A stretch of DNA of 64,000 nucleotides. It comes from Bathynomus jamesi (taxonomy: Eukaryota > Arthropoda > Malacostraca > Isopoda > Cirolanidae). The stretch is taken from NCBI GenBank assembly GCA_023014485.1, contig JAJOZX010000923.1:419501-483500 (forward strand). The letters run 5' to 3'. Shown here piece by piece: positions 43,380 to 54,216 of the stretch. The notes under the pieces were generated by a model. That model searched no databases, was not told the origin of the DNA, and saw only the letters and a list, made by a program, of their open reading frames with translations. The position numbers and the translations under genes are program-made. Position 1 is the first letter of the stretch; every line of letters starts with the position of its first letter.

Positions 43380-46300
43380 ATGAAGATGGATTGAAGATGG
43401 CCCGAATGTATTTTGGTCGATCATGGCCGAATTATTCCATGACTTGATTATAAAGAAAGTATTCGTCTTCATAGATGATATATTTTTGAGTCGGCAGGTC
43501 TCAAGAAGAACACGCCAGGAATATAGAGTCGGTACTAAAGCGCTTGGAATGGAATAATCTGAAGTTCAAGTTGGTAAAGTCACAATTCTTCCAGACGAAG
43601 GTCACCTTCTTGGGACATGATATAACAGGTGAAGGCATGTCCCCTAGTGAAAGTAAGGTAGTTGCTATACGTGCTTTGCAGCACCCCAAGAATGTTACTG
43701 AGGTACAGTCACTTCTAGGATTCATTAATTACTATCGGATGTACATACCTCAGGCCGCCGAGATATTGACACCTATACATGCCCTTACAAGGAAAAGTAT
43801 CCCCTTTTCTTGGACTACAGAGCATGACACAGCGTTACGGTTGATTAAGAAGATACTGTCGGACGAAACATTGCTGCGACACCCCAACCCCAATGAAGAC
43901 TTTATCTTGTACACCGATGCCTCGGATCGGGCTTGTGGAGCTGTACTCATGCAGGAGTGTCACGGGATCGAACAGCCGATCGAATTCTTCAGCAGAGGAC
44001 TCAACGACACCCAACGGAAGTATTCCACCATTGAAAGGGGAGGGCTAGGTATTTGATTAATCAAACCTCCAAGATGGTAACCAAAATGGTTCACAGCCCT
44101 CTTGGAATATGACCTGAGGGTCGAATATGTAAAAGGTCAACAAAATGTTCTTGCAGACCTGATGAGCAGGTGCGTTAAGAACTCTGCACCAGTGTTAACG
44201 GTAACTCGTGGCCAGTCAACCAAACAAAGAGCGACCCGAGAAAAGGTCGCACGAGCCCTCTCTTAGAGGGAGTGCTTGCTAGAAGAGACCGGTCACAAGA
44301 CCTGGAATCTCTCGGAAGATGAAATTAGAAAAGCCCAGAAAGAGGACGAGATGGTGCCGCATAATAAAAGAACTACGAGAAAAAAGTGGTGCCACAAGAA
44401 AAGGGCAAGTGTTGTTCACTGTCATCGACGACATTTTGTAAGTAGAGAGGGTAAGAAAGGAAAATTTACTTCTGGTATTTTTTGCCCTCTGAGAAATCGT
44501 GTGTGGAAATTTGTACGTCAACATTTGTACGACGGAAATTTATACGCCAAATTTGTACGCCAGAACATTTATACGACTGGAAATTTATACGACTGACATT
44601 TGTACGACGGTAATTTAAGTATGCGCTCTACCGGACTTTTTTGACTTAAGTATGCGATCTACCCATGATAATAACCGTGACTTCATTTTTTTATATAAAC
44701 ATAAGCACAGGTGCAAAAAAAAAAAAATAAATAAAAGTAAACATTATTTAAATATTTTGAAAATAATTTCAATTTGAAGAATTTTAAATTTTATCATGTA
44801 TCACAGCGCATTAAAGGATTAACAGGTAGGTAAATGGTTATTGAATAGGTGCAAGTGGTTAGGTTAGGTTAGGTTAGGTTAGGTCTGGAGATTAATGAGA
44901 AAAAACTCGCAATATTTGTTCTCCGATTTTCTAAATGACATTCGTTCTGTATATCGCTAGTTACATTTTCTCTTAAATTGATAAGCTGAAATCTAGTTTC
45001 AATTATATTATGCATTTAATTATTGTAATATGTAATTTCATAATTTGTGATAATTTGTATTTTAACTTACCTAGTTTCAAATTAAATTTTATTAACTGAT
45101 CATGAATTTCTTGCGTATAACGTATAAATTACCGTCGTACAAATGCTTGGCGTATAAATTTCCAGTCGTATAAATGTTCTGGCGTACAAATGCTGGCGTA
45201 TAAATTTCCGTCGTACAAATGTTGGCGTACAAATTTCCGGGTTTCCTGAGAAATTGCAAAAGGAAGTCGTTAGAAAGGCACATGATTCCCTTATGGGTGG
45301 CCACTTCGGTAGTACAAAAACTTATGACTTGTTTACAGAGTTTGCTTATTGGCCCAATATGTTCGCCACTATATACCAATTCGTGCGTGACTGTGAGGTG
45401 TGTAACAAATTAAAAAACGTGCACCCTCGAAATCCCCCTTAGGGAGATAGAAATAGCCTCCGAACCCCTCGAGATTGTCTATGCCGAGCTCGTAGGACTT
45501 TTTCCAAGGTCGAAGACACTTGCAGCGTACGTTTTAGTTCTCGTGGATTCTCTGTCAAATTTGTTCAGTTCTATCCTCTACGAGACAAAACAGCAAGCTC
45601 GGTAGCAAAATATATTTTTGGTGACTACATCTATAAATACAGGAGGATGCAGCACCTGAAGACCGACAACCGGACAGAGTTCAGTAATGAGCTCATCGAC
45701 CGCTTGGCCAAGGCTTACGGGATCACTGTGCAACGAGGTGCTTCCTCTCGCCCTCAGAGTCAGGCCCAAGTGGAACGTTTGAATTTCACTGTAAAAAATG
45801 TCCTTAGAACCCTAATAAAAGATCATTCGACCCACCATTGGGATGAGTACTTGCCTTTGGTCCAGTACCTCCATAACACTGTGAGGCATACCTCCAAAGG
45901 GAACAAACCTTGGGAAGAGAACCCCGGAAGGAGGATATGAGTAACATCAACTCGAGAAACTGCTACCATCAGGATGACAGTCAATATAACTGGCGTCATT
46001 TCAAAATAATGCAGGACGTCTATGAGGAAGTCCGGAAGGAACTCGAAAAGAAAAGGAAAGAAATGATCGAGAGGATGGGACACCTGAAACTGAGAACTCC
46101 ACAGATTGGAGACAGGGTGTACGTATGTAGAATATCTACACCAGGCGTGCTGAAGGTCTTACAACAGGTCTATGATGGTCCTTATGTAATCATAAGGAGG
46201 TTTAATCTTCATGTCTTTCTTGCGAGACATTTGGATACAGGAAAAGAAAGGCGAGCCCACATTAACAACCTGAAGACCGAAAAAGGTGGTAGCGCCAGGG

Positions 46301-46386
46301 GCGTACCGAAGGGGGAAGAGACCGCCTCTGTCACCACCCCCCCGCCTTGGGTCTTGTACCGGTGTCGATTGATGTGCTTATCTCTA
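43380..46386 (+). pseudogene. Ty3/gypsy-type pol polyprotein, multiply broken
   Basis: The RT begins truncated at VFVFIDDIF (about 43470). It continues with VTFLGHDITGEGMSPSESK and LLGFINYYRMYIPQA, then RNase H (FILYTDASDRACGAVL, about 43907-43960) ending in a stop near 44056. After a MITE insertion (44498-45245) the integrase zinc finger (HDSLMGG...CEVCNKL, 45270-45420) and core (LKTDNRTEFSNELID, VQRGASSRPQSQAQVERLN; about 45656-45785) follow. The C-terminal integrase or chromodomain-like segment (IGDRVYVCRIST, VYDGPYVIIRR) ends at 46386. Frame changes occur near 43500, 45440 and 45930. No LTRs are recognised, and gag and protease are absent. Confidence 0.85.
44498..45245. mobile_element. 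MITE with long inverted repeats and 9-bp target duplication (Mutator-like)
   Basis: CTGAGAAAT occurs directly outside both ends (44489-44497 and 45246-45254). Both termini consist of repeated AAATTTGTACG/AAATTTATACG-type motifs over about 110 bp, in inverted order. A 9-base duplication points to the Mutator superfamily. The middle contains five TTAGG repeats (about 44858-44884). No ORF of its own. It interrupts the gypsy integrase coding region. Confidence 0.85.
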
Positions 46387-46640
46387 TAACTATGCACTAA
46401 AGTTTGTGCATACAGTTACAGAGATAAGCAGGTTTTGTTTTAGTTTGTATATTTTATGGTAAGAATACATTTTAAATTATTACGAATTTATTATATATGC
46501 ATTAATATAAAATATTAGTACTAAACCTGTCATCCCAGGCCAGTGTTGCCAGGTAAAAAGTTGAAAACCCGCCAAATCATGCTTAAAAACCAGCCCAAAA
46601 ACAGCCAAACCAAGCTTTCATACTATATATATATATATAT
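46387..46640. other. Spacer with a 25-bp-arm hairpin
   Basis: A hairpin spans about 46376-46435. GTGCTTATCTCTATAACTAT pairs with the segment ending ATACAGTTACAGAGATAAGC. It overlaps the end of the gypsy frame and could be a small MITE or a structural signal. The rest is AT-rich with no gene. Confidence 0.5.
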
Positions 46641-47090
46641 ATATCTTGAAACGGACATGTTATGTGCTTTGAAAAGTGGACGCTCAATTCTGCCAGTTGA
46701 GGTTTAAGTTTTGGTTTTTGGCTAAAATATAATAGTTACCCCTTTTTCTTTGATGTATTAAATCTGACGTGAAGACAGCGAGTCTTTTGCTTATATTGAG
46801 GTTCTAAATGTAGCAGGGCTAGAGTGCTTTAAACCCTAGATCCATGTCCCAAAGCTGGATCCTGTCTGCTTTGCAGATAGCTGGTGAGGGAAGCTATATT
46901 TATGGGACCTCTTTGCGAGTGACCCGTTGCCCACGTCGGGCTAGCATCATGAAAAAGAAAAACTATGGTATTTGTCATTTACCATTACTTATTCGGACTA
47001 TAGTGGATTTAATTATCCCAGAAGAGTTCCTTGTTCCATGCACGATCTGTGTGTATCATAAAAAACTCAGGGGACCATTCCGAGTTCATT
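46641..47090 (+). repeat. Diverged copy of the 452-bp repeat
   Basis: It starts at a (TA)n run (46624-46644), then follows the unit in plus orientation (ACGGACATGTTATGTGCTTT ... GGTCTGTGTGTATCATA-like end near 47060). More substitutions than in the 25.8-31.3 kb array show that it is an older copy. Confidence 0.85.
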
Positions 47091-47125
47091 CCCATATATG
47101 TATATAATTTTTATATATAATATAT

Positions 47126-47156
<31 letters not shown>

Positions 47157-47444
47157 CCCCGCATAAGGGTTCTAAGCTCGTGCTCTTGAGTGCTCTTTGT
47201 GCTCGTTTGTACGTGCTTGTTCCTGGAGGTTTCATGTGCGCCCTCCCGGCCCTAGCACCCAAGGATGATGGGGCTCGACTCTGCAGTCCTTGTCATCCTT
47301 GGTCTTTTTCCACTTCGATTGTCCCCTCCACCCTTTCTTTTTCCTCTGTCTTTCCTCTCACTTTTTCTTTGTTTTTCCGCCGAGATATGCCCTTTTAAAT
47401 AGAGACAAATCGGTTCTTCCCGAACTTAAAAAAAAAAATAATAA

Positions 47445-47455
<11 letters not shown>
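47157..47455 (+). mobile_element. LINE 3'-end remnant inside a (TA)n tract
   Basis: A GC- and pyrimidine-rich segment between two (TA)n runs, ending in AAAAAAAAAATAATAAATAAAT. This base composition, the AATAAATAAAT tail and placement within (TA)n parallel the large LINE at 54814-61248, so it is probably a short, 5'-truncated copy of that or a related LINE. Confidence 0.45.
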
Positions 47456-47480
<25 letters not shown>

Positions 47481-47518
47481 TAAGTTTTATATATATATAT
47501 ATATTTATATATATACAT

Positions 47519-48017
47519 TAGTGGTGGACCGGATATCCGCATCCGCATCATTTCAACATCCGCATCCGCGCTTCTGACTGCGGATGTTATGCGGATATTA
47601 CCTCTAATAAATTATGCAACTTACAATTAAATTAGCTTATAAAGTAGCTTATAAGGCCCAGTCATGCACATTTCATGTAAAGTATTAATTATTAATGAAC
47701 AAACAAATATATAAACCTCAAAATATAAATAGCTGGTAACACAGAAAATTGAATGAAACTCGTTTCATTGAATTTTCTGTGGCTGAAACTTTTGAGAAAG
47801 TTATTTTTATCATAATGAAAACATTAATATTAATTTTAATTCTTATGCATTGCCTGCCATAATAGTAATATCACAAAATTTGAAAAATTATGTCATATAT
47901 TCATAATTCTATATTATATTGATAGATTAACTAAATATCCGCATCCGCATCCGCGGATATTGAAATTAAAGATCCGCATCCGCAGATGTTGAAAAACTGA
48001 CATCCGGTCCACCACTA
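47519..48017. mobile_element. 499-bp hAT-like MITE with ATCCGC subterminal repeats
   Basis: The ends TAGTGGTGGACCGGAT (left) and its complement (right, ending 48017) are exact. Copies of ATCCGC cluster inside both ends, as in the element at 17241-18546, whose terminus TAGTGATGTAG is similar. It lies in (TA)n and has no ORF. Confidence 0.85.
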
Positions 48018-48185
48018 ATATATATATATATATTACAGTCAAAGTGTGTAACCAGCCATTTCGCGTAATGGCTGAAACTTTTAGTCATTTCGCGAAATGG
48101 CTGTTTCACTTTGTCATTTCGTGAAATGAATAAAATCTTCAGCCATTACACGAAATGGCTGAAGTTCCACCTTGGTTATTTCGTG

Positions 48186-48355
48186 CAAGATCATTTGCCC
48201 GGTTAGGTCAACGGTATGCTCGGTTAGGTCAACTGTATGCCCTTGACAATTGGTTAGGTCAAGGTGTGTTATTTTCGTTAGTTTTAACAAAATAACACGA
48301 CTTAACCTAACCAATTGTCAAGGGCATACAGTTGACTTAACGGGCAAATGATCTT
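48186..48355. repeat. Foldback repeat with TTAGGTTAA-rich arms
   Basis: The arms CAAGATCATTTGCCCGGTTA... and their complement pair over about 75 bp around ATTTTCGTTAGTTTTAAC. The core CCTTGACAATTGGTTAGGT recurs in foldbacks at about 51088-51192, 53430-53530 and inside the 203-bp MITEs. It is the most frequent shared module of the 48-54.5 kb belt. Confidence 0.8.
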
Positions 48356-48396
48356 GTAAGTTGTGTTATTTTCGTTAGTTTTAACGAAAATAACAC

Positions 48397-48665
48397 GACT
48401 CGGTGGTGTAGTGTTTAGCGTCGCTGACTACGAACCCATCGGCCCCGGGTTCGAGACCCGGTGACTGCAGCCGGCGCGCAGCAAAACCCAGCTGTTCATC
48501 CTTCCACACAATAAAGAAAGTGGTTGGTAGATAAATGGGTACCCTGGGTGGCCTAGACGCTGGGCTGCTGGTGGGGCGTGGTTCGGATTCCACGTTAAAC
48601 TGTAGGTCTAAGGTGGAGTGAAAAGCTTGACCTTCGTCAGAATGAACAATTCGAGCGGAAGTTAA
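48397..48665 (+). mobile_element. tRNA-derived SINE with two tRNA-like parts
   Basis: The head has an A-box-like GGTGGTGTAGTGTTTAGCG (48402-48420) and a B-box GGTTCGAGACC (about 48449). A second tRNA-like part has GGGTGGCCTAGACGCTGG (about 48546) and GGTTCGGATTCC (about 48580). Intact Pol III boxes but no tRNA fold or anticodon arm of a real tRNA. The tail ends near 48665. Confidence 0.65.
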
Positions 48666-49147
48666 CTAAAGGTTAACCTAACCAATTGTCAAGGGCATAC
48701 AGTTGACCTAACCGGGCCTTCAATGGGGAACATCGGAATAACATTGAAGGCCCGGTTAGTATTTGAAAACCTCTATATTGAAAATTCAAATTCAAATGTG
48801 TCCAAATGTTCAAATGTGTTCAAATGTGTATTTGAAGAGTGTTTCTCACTTATTTGAACAAACCTGTGGATGTATGTATGTTTTAGCAGATTTAGTTAGT
48901 TAAATAAAGGTTTCCAATTTTATTGTGATGTTTGTCATTTCTATGAATTCGTGATAAAAGTCAGTTTTAGCCATTTCACGAAATGGCCAAGGTGGAATTT
49001 CACCCATTTCGTGTAATGGCTGAAGATTTTATTCATTTCGCGAAATGACAAAGTGAAACAGCCATTTCGCGAAATGACTAAAAGTTTCAGCCATTACGCG
49101 AAATGGCTGGTTACACACTTTGATTAACATATATATATATATATATA

Positions 49148-49719
49148 CCGGGTGTCCGAGAATTATCTGTACAATTTTTGGCTGTTATTAAAAGTCAACC
49201 ATGAAGTGTAGAAATTCCAGTTTGTCCCATTTTACAGAGAATCTCATTAAGTTTTTTCTGATACCACGTTTTGACAAGTTTTTTAGAAATGTACGCGGGT
49301 GACAGACATTGATGATTTAAAAGCAAGAATCACAGCTGCTTTTGAGCGAATTGATGTGGATATGCTGCAGCGTACATGGCAACATTTGGAGTATCGATTG
49401 GATGTTTTGTGAATCACTAATGGTGCACATATCGAATGTTTGTAACAACGTTACTTTAATAAAAGAAACTTTTGAAAATACAGATTCTAAATAATCTTGT
49501 TTAAGAATTTTACGTGTGTTATCAAGAATTTTATTAAAAGATGAAATTGTACAGATAATGTTCGGACACAGTGGAATTTCTAAAAAACTTGTCAAAACTT
49601 GGTATCAGAAAAAACTTAATGAGATTCTCTGTAAAATGGGACAACACTGGAATTTCTACACTTGATGGTTGACTTTTAATAACAGCCAAAAATTGTACAG
49701 ATAATTCTCGGACACCCTG
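49148..49719 (+). mobile_element. Internally deleted mariner-type element
   Basis: Inverted repeats of about 145 bp begin CCGGGTGTCCGAGAATTATC (left) and CAGGGTGTCCGAGAATTATC (right, complement). A TA precedes the left end. Between them lies the last part of a mariner transposase in plus sense (ITAAFERIDVDMLQRTWQHL, EYRLDVL stop), about 49325-49411. The catalytic region is gone, so it is non-autonomous. Confidence 0.85.
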
Positions 49720-49827
49720 TGTATATATATATATACACACACACATATATATACACAGTATATATATGATAGCATTAAACCTACTTGGTATATATACACA
49801 CACGCCTTTGCTTTAGTTACTCACACG

Positions 49828-49874
49828 CTAAAAAATTTGCATGTATCGGTCACCGATACATGCAAATTTTTTAG
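49828..49874. repeat. Perfect 47-nt palindrome containing two octamer motifs
   Basis: Two exact 23-base arms (CTAAAAAATTTGCATGTATC plus GGT, and its complement) surround one C at 49851. Each arm contains ATTTGCAT/ATGCAAAT, the POU-type octamer. Confidence 0.9.
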
Positions 49875-49951
49875 TTTACAGTATTTATATTTGTTGAATA
49901 TTCAAACTTTCCGCTATTAGCCAGAAAGACGTTATATGAATTTAAAAACAG

Positions 49952-50010
49952 GGATCACCTGAAGATCAGGGCCCCAGCCTTCATTAGTTAGCCTTATAAG
50001 GCTACTGTAT
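49952..50010 (+). repeat. Partial copy of the 203-bp GGATCACC MITE
   Basis: GGATCACCTGAAGATCAGGG and TTAGTTAGCCTTATAAGGCT match the left arm of the MITE at 50728-50930. The right arm is missing. Confidence 0.85.
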
Positions 50011-50427
50011 AGTAATGTAACTATCATTTTTGACTCTGTATTTTTCGCATGAAAAATGTACTGTAAATCTATTCATTTATTTAATTTAGTTTACACTTGC
50101 TATAAATAAGGCTTTGTTAATACATGAATATTGGCTCTAGTAAATGTTTATGTATATACTCGTACATACTCGTATGGTGTATATACAATTTGTTTTAGTT
50201 ATACGCCCCCCCCTCCATCGACCAAATCCTGGGTACGCCCATGGGTAGCGCAGCGCCAGGTAAGTCAGGTATCAAACAAAAGGAAGACCTAAATTACGAC
50301 GATACACCTAAATATGACAATATCAAACAGGCGGGAAAAGAAGAGTTTCCGGTTCCGGAGCAGGAGCATCCCTGGACGAGAAAAGACGAAGACTTTTCAG
50401 GCCACGTCGACCGACCGGTAACATCCC

Positions 50428-51396
50428 AGGTCGTCTACTCCCATTTGGTTTACTGCCATTTGGTCTACTTCCCATTATGTCTACTCCCATTATGTTTACT
50501 CTTGAAATGGATACTATTCCCGTTTGGTCTATTCTCATTTCGTCTACATCCCATTCGTCTACGCGTATTATCTCTAATTATCTCTACTCTGTATATTTTA
50601 TGTCAATTCTGCAATCGAAACACTAATTGACTATAAAGGAAAATAACTCAAAGAAGTAGGTGATAAAAAATGACATTTATTACAGACCACACATGTAATA
50701 TCACATGGATGTTATATAACAAATAAAGGATCACCTGAAGATCAGGGGCCCCAGCCTTCGTTAGTTAGCCTTATAAGGTTAACTAACGAAAATATTACGA
50801 CTTAACCTAACAAATCGTCACGGGCGTACAGTTGACCTAACGATTGGTTAGGTTAAGTGGTGATATTTTCGTTAGTTAGCCTTATAAAGCTAACTAATGA
50901 AGGCTGGGGGTCCTGATCTTCAGGTGATCCCAAATAAATAAAAAGAACGTTTTATGCATACTATTTACCTTTTCGGGTCCCGAATTCATTATGGGGTACC
51001 AGTGCCAGGTTAGGTTAATTGAAGCCCAGTGAGGTCAACTGTATGCCCGTTTATGTCAACTGTATCCCCAGTTAAGTCAACTGTACCCTTGACAATTGGT
51101 TAGGTTAAGTTGTTTTATTTTCGTTAGTTTTAACGAAAATATCACGACTTAACCTAACCAATTGTCAAGAGCATAGAATTGACCTAACCGGCTCGGTTAG
51201 GTTAATTTTAGGTAATGGCTTTGGTGACTTGGGTCACGTCAGGTCAGGTAAATGACAGTAGTACGTTTTGGGAATATGTGACATTTTCAGAGTAGACATA
51301 ATGGGAATAGACAGAATGGGAGTAGACGAAGTGGGAAGCCAGGTGTAGATAAAATGGGAATTTAGTAGTAGACCAATTGAGAGTAGAAGTGGGGAT
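50428..51396. mobile_element. MITE with GTCTACTCCCATTTGG subterminal repeats
   Basis: The left end is a run of variants of GTCTACTCCCATTTGG (about 50431-50560). The right end holds the same in complement (about 51280-51396). The interior carries the 203-bp MITE and a second foldback with the TTAGGTTAA core. It interrupts the LTR-element reading frame. I could not define a target duplication. Confidence 0.65.
50728..50930. mobile_element. 203-bp palindromic MITE, copy A
   Basis: It begins GGATCACCTGAAGATCAGGG and ends with the complement CAGGTGATCC; the whole element folds on itself. CAAATAAA is duplicated exactly on both sides (50720-50727 and 50931-50938). Internal order: CCAGCCTTCGTTAGTTAGCC, CTTATAAGG, CTAACCTAACcaatcg-type core. 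An 8-base duplication fits hAT, P, Merlin or Sola-like elements. Confidence 0.92.
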
Positions 51397-52227
51397 AAAC
51401 CCGAGCGACCGGCAACGGAACGGGCCCAGGAATGTACCCCGGAAGTGAAAAGTATGGAGGGTAAGTTAGACCGTATTCTAGACGAATTGGCTAGACAAAA
51501 ATTACGCCTCAGCTTTGGTGAAGGTTACCGGCATCCCGTATTAACTCCTTTTCACGAATAGAGAAACAGAGGATCTGTTCGAAACATCAAGAATATTCGA
51601 CGCGTCCTCTCCCACGTTGAAAGAGTTGCCGGAAATGACCAACGAGGCAAAAGAGAGCTCACTTGCACGATCAAATCCGATTCCTGCAAATCCGATACAA
51701 AAATAGCCGAAATCGCAAGAGAAATTATCACCGGACGTGAGTTCTAAGAATACGATGGGAACGCCATCGCGTTACGCGCTACGTTCAAAAGGACCAGTGA
51801 ACGTTGATCTTAACGTTCACCCGCCGTCTTAGAGAATCGAATTCGACTATGGTTGTATTGAGGCATATCGTTTTGCGAGATTCCTTAAATTTAGCAAATT
51901 CAATTAATTCAGTAGTTGTTCAAACCGTTCGAAATGAAGAGTTCCGTAGAGGGAACACTCGCTGAAACGCTTTACTGTACGATATGACAAGGAAGTAACT
52001 AAAAATTAAGAAATTAATGGAGAAATCCTCACATTAGCGATTGCTTCGGTAGAAATTTGGGTAGTAGTAACACTCTTGCTTGATATATATACATTTAAAA
52101 CATCACAAATAAATTAGTTAAGTGCACTCGACACTGAGGTTGTATGCAGTCAAAAAGTAGCGCTTTGCGAAATTAGACCGGACGCCGTGAAGATAAAGGA
52201 GAGGCTAGCTATAAAATTTGAAACGAA

Positions 52228-52236
52228 TTGTGTTGG

Positions 52237-52308
<72 letters not shown>

Positions 52309-52310
52309 GT
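52228..52310. repeat. (TA)n microsatellite
   Basis: Alternating TA over about 70 bp followed by a short GT run. It forms the right flank of the LTR-element remnant. Confidence 0.95.
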
Positions 52311-52673
52311 GTGTGTGCACTGTTTAATTAATGTTTATTGCAGGATACATGTTATATATAGGTCATCAGCCTACAGGCGGGGCCATCAGCTTGACCTCCG
52401 TGTGAAGAGAGACCAACGCACGAAACAACATAATTTCAATTTAGTCAAATTATTAATTAAATAATTACCTAATCATTTGTTACATAGAATGTTTGGATCA
52501 CCTGAAGATCAGGGCCCCCAATTTTCCCACCTGAAGATCAAGGCCCCCACTTTTTCCCACCTCCCACCTGAAGATCAGGGCCCCCAAGTTAAAGGAAGAT
52601 AAAAATAATACGATCAGAAAAGTTTTATTGTGATAAAAAAAACAATTTATGAGAAACATAAAGGTGGATCGGG

Positions 52674-52765
52674 CCGGTTAGGTTAATTGAATGCCCGGTT
52701 AGGTCAACTGAATACCCGGTTAGGTTAACTGAATACCCGATTAGGTCAACTGTATGCCCTTGATA
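52674..52765 (+). repeat. 21-bp minisatellite with GGTTAGGT
   Basis: Four units of GGTTAGGTCAACTGAATACC plus C with one or two changes each. Similar, less regular units occur at about 51004-51090. Confidence 0.85.
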
Positions 52766-53034
52766 ATTCACAGGCCTGCGAATGGGAACTTTGTAAGAGT
52801 TGTTTTCTTACTAATAACTGATTTTATATAATTCAACTACGCTGATTCCGAATAAGGTGTCCATTTTTTTCTATCACGTAAGGATTTTCTGCAAACTGGA
52901 AGGGAAAAAACAACAACATAAATAAATATTATTTATTTCAGTTTACATTAGGTACCTATTTCGCTTTGTTATACTAATTACAAATACAAACAACTTCAAA
53001 AAGAAAGAAGACTATTAACGTCAATTACATATTC

Positions 53035-53250
53035 ATCTTTATTTGTCCTGAGTTTTCTTGCGAGATCGATGCCTTTTAGTCTCGAATGTACGTGCTGTTC
53101 CTTTTCTTTTTATAATAATTCTGGAGTATCCCGTTTCAACATCCAGCAGTAATCAGCCATCATGCTGATGTCCCACCTTCCCTGATATCTCTTCTCCATT
53201 TCTTTAATGTCTTGGTGAAACCAAGCATTTATAAGCATTTATAGGCAGTT
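53035..53250 (-). pseudogene. C-terminal fragment of the Cys-rich multicopy gene family
   Basis: The minus strand reads FHQDIKEMEKRYQGRWDISM and MADYCWMLKRDTPELL, then a stop. This is homologous to FHQDISAMEKRYQGKW and ADYCW at the end of the gene at 21109-25418, but with enough differences to be a separate copy. It lies inside a GGATCACC-type element, suggesting capture of a host or transposon gene piece. Confidence 0.8.
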
Positions 53251-54216
53251 TTTAATAAAAATTTACTATAAATTACTTACATATGTAATATGAAATATGA
53301 CATTTTGTGAAAAATTTGTACGTGATGCCGAAAAATGATTATTATTTTCGGAATCAGTGTGCAAAAATTACTATATACAGTAAGTGATAAAATATTTCGG
53401 ACAACAAAACCATCGCAGGCCTGTATTATAATTGGTTATGTTAAGTCGTGATATTTTCGTTAGTTTTAACAAAAATTTCACAACTTAACCTAACCAATCT
53501 TCAAAGGCATACAGTTGACCTAACCGGGCATTATATCCCATAAAATGAATTGTTTGTTTTATTTGTTAAAACTGGGGAGGGGGGAGTATCTCCAGGCGGA
53601 GCGGACTGGAGTGTAGCATCTTCAGGTGGATCGGGCTGGGGGGGGGGGAGATCTTCAGGTGATCCCAGATTAGTTTTGCACAATGATGATAAAGGGATCT
53701 AACCTAACCACTACGACTCGTATCGGTGAAACCTTAACCTAAAAATTTAACATAAAAATAAAATAAATTTTGCCACCTGAAGATCAGGGCCCCCAGATGA
53801 GGCTGGGGACTATGATCTTCAGGTGATCCAAATGTTTCATTAACGTTTCATAAACATGTTTCATTAACATTTTACTATTTGCGAAATAGGATAGAGTATA
53901 TGCATTATTAGAAGGGACACCGACATTAACAACCTTCCCTTGACCCGGACCTTAAAAATGGATTAACCTGATTGAAAATAAATGTTGTGGGACCTAACTG
54001 GGATATGTTCTCAGTAATTAAACACTATGAAATGTCCCATCGATTCATGTTTCCTTATATTATAACCTGATTTAGCTAAATAGTAACCCGCTTGGCAACA
54101 GGATTTGAGTCATTCCCAAATCTTATTATTCCTATTCGATTTATCGTTATTTATTATTTTATTTTAAAGTAAAAAACGGAAACAGACGATTGTACAATAC
54201 AAAATATTAAAACATT

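Larger units (their letters stand above)
48039..49123. mobile_element. Inverted-repeat element with CATTTCGCGAAATG subrepeats
   Basis: Arms of about 145 bp start TCAAAGTGTGTAACCAGCCA at 48039 and, in complement, at 49123. Each arm holds four or five copies of a palindromic motif (CATTTCGCGAAATG, GCCATTACGCGAAATGG). The interior contains a tRNA-derived SINE and a separate foldback. There is no transposase; flanking (TA)n conceals the target duplication. Confidence 0.85.
50240..52220 (+). pseudogene. LTR-retrotransposon remnant, ends of coding region only
   Basis: ATG 50241 starts a charged segment (MGSAAPGKSGIKQKEDLNYD ... HVDRPVTSQ). After the MITE insertion it resumes near 51396 (KPERPATERAQE, KLDRILDELARQKLRLSFGE) and ends near 51830 with a SRYALRSKGPVNVDL-type tail and a stop. 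That ALRSKGPV tail is like C-termini of gypsy-type polyproteins. RT, integrase and protease are absent, so this is a deleted or non-autonomous element. The 3' 400 bases are anonymous and could be an LTR. Confidence 0.4.
52495..53829. mobile_element. Larger relative of the GGATCACC MITE carrying a gene fragment
   Basis: It starts GGATCACCTGAAGATCAGGG and ends CTTCAGGTGATCC at 53829. Near-matching octamers flank it (GAATGTTT 52487-52494, AAATGTTT 53830-53837). CACCTGAAGATCAGGGCCCCC is repeated two or three times at each end. Inside are a 21-bp minisatellite (52674-52765), a fragment of the Cys-rich gene family (53035-53250) and a foldback core (53430-53530). Confidence 0.65.

Noticed and set aside
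48397..48470. A functional tRNA gene
   Set aside because: A and B boxes are present, but the acceptor, D and anticodon arms do not fold and the sequence runs into SINE body.
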